Source: Actinomycetota bacterium (GTDB lineage: Bacteria > Actinomycetota > Actinomycetes > Nanopelagicales > Nanopelagicaceae). From it: a stretch of DNA of 14,750 nucleotides. The notes under the pieces are model-generated. The model was not told the DNA's origin and did no database searches. It was given only the letters and a program-made list of their open reading frames with translations. The position numbers were made by a program, and so were the translations under genes. Below, piece after piece: positions 14,337 through 14,750 of the stretch (within the stretch, counting starts at the first letter, position 1; every line of letters starts with the position of its first letter). Where the stretch lies: assembly GCA_009702525.1 (NCBI GenBank), contig WLHW01000025.1, forward strand, positions 1-14,750, given 5' to 3'.

Positions 14337-14750
14337 TTAGCGCTTGCTGTATTGAGAACGCTTACGTGCCTTCTTTAGGCCGTACTTCTTGCGCTCAATA
14401 ACACGTGCATCACGTGATAAGAACCCAGCCTTTTTAAGTGCTGGACGATTAGCTTCTTCATCAATCTGATTCAATGAACGTGCAACACCTAAACGAAGTG
14501 CGCCAGCTTGACCAGAAACTCCGCCACCATTGATGCGAGCGAAAACATCGTATTGGTTTTCAGCACCTACCGTGCGAAATGGCTCTGAGACTGATTGTTG
14601 GTGAACCTTGTTTGGGAAGTAATTTTCTAAAGTCTTTCCATTAACAACCCACTTGCCAGTACCTGGTACTAGGCGAACGCGTGCAACTGCCTCTTTACGA
14701 CGACCTGTTCCGCCACCTGGAGCCTCGATAGCTGGGCGGTTAGTTGCTGC
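14337..14750 (-). CDS. rpsI: 30S ribosomal protein S9 (5' end outside window)
   Basis: The 137 C-terminal residues are visible. Recognisable parts are GRRKEAVARVRLVPGTG near the visible start, NGKTLENYFP, VFARINGGGVSGQAGALRLG with its glycine-rich loop, and the basic tail YGLKKARKRSQYSKR, whose last residues reach the P-site tRNA in the small subunit. The stop TAA is at 14337-14339. The visible start GAATNRPAIEAP-like segment looks like the Ala-rich N-terminal extension of actinobacterial S9, so the true start is probably a short way beyond the window edge, after rplM. It is the first of the 12 genes that run without a terminator down to 2677. Confidence 0.97.
   Translation of the reverse strand, partial: AATNRPAIEAPGGGTGRRKEAVARVRLVPGTGKWVVNGKTLENYFPNKVHQQSVSEPFRTVGAENQYDVFARINGGGVSGQAGALRLGVARSLNQIDEEANRPALKKAGFLSRDARVIERKKYGLKKARKRSQYSKR

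Noticed and set aside
1..14750. CRISPR array, insertion sequence, tRNA or attachment site
   Set aside because: No spaced direct repeats, transposase-like protein, terminal inverted repeats or cloverleaf sequence was seen, and almost all bases are in tightly packed genes.

Overview
The window looks like part of a streamlined, moderate-GC actinobacterial chromosome. It resembles freshwater acI/Nanopelagicales, but that assignment is inferred from gene order and compactness, with no database search. All 16 genes lie on the minus strand, gaps between genes are nearly absent, and many neighbours overlap by 1 to 11 bases. The gene order rpsI-glmM-glmS ... acpS-alr ... tsaE-tsaB-rimI-tsaD-groES is a classic actinobacterial backbone, as in mycobacteria.

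Reading in the direction of transcription (high to low coordinates): a 5'-truncated rpsI (ribosomal protein S9), then glmM and glmS (UDP-GlcNAc precursor supply), a PAP2-type membrane phosphatase, acpS (carrier-protein activation) and alr (D-alanine for peptidoglycan). Without a real gap this runs into livG-livF-livH-livM-livK, a complete branched-chain/hydrophobic-amino-acid-type ABC importer. Next comes a secreted 550-residue alpha/beta hydrolase that is translationally coupled to the substrate-binding protein. A strong intrinsic terminator (2631-2662) closes this block of 12 genes. The second block, tsaE-tsaB-rimI-tsaD, is joined by three successive ATGA overlaps. It makes the bacterial t6A tRNA-modification enzymes plus a RimI-type N-acetyltransferase. 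Last comes the first part of groES, behind its own control region with a CIRCE operator for the HrcA repressor.

Most of the window is conserved housekeeping sequence. The accessory part is about 6.3 kb (roughly 2677-9028), where the importer and the secreted hydrolase sit between alr and tsaE. The hydrolase-importer pair could form a 'cut outside, import the product' module with an unknown substrate. Its ATPase pair looks asymmetric: LivG has LSYPD in place of an LSGGQ-type signature, and the other departure from the textbook ABC site, a Gln in the LivF switch position, falls in the same composite ATP site. No mobile element, CRISPR array, tRNA or plus-strand gene could be supported, and there is no gene-free stretch longer than about 110 bases.
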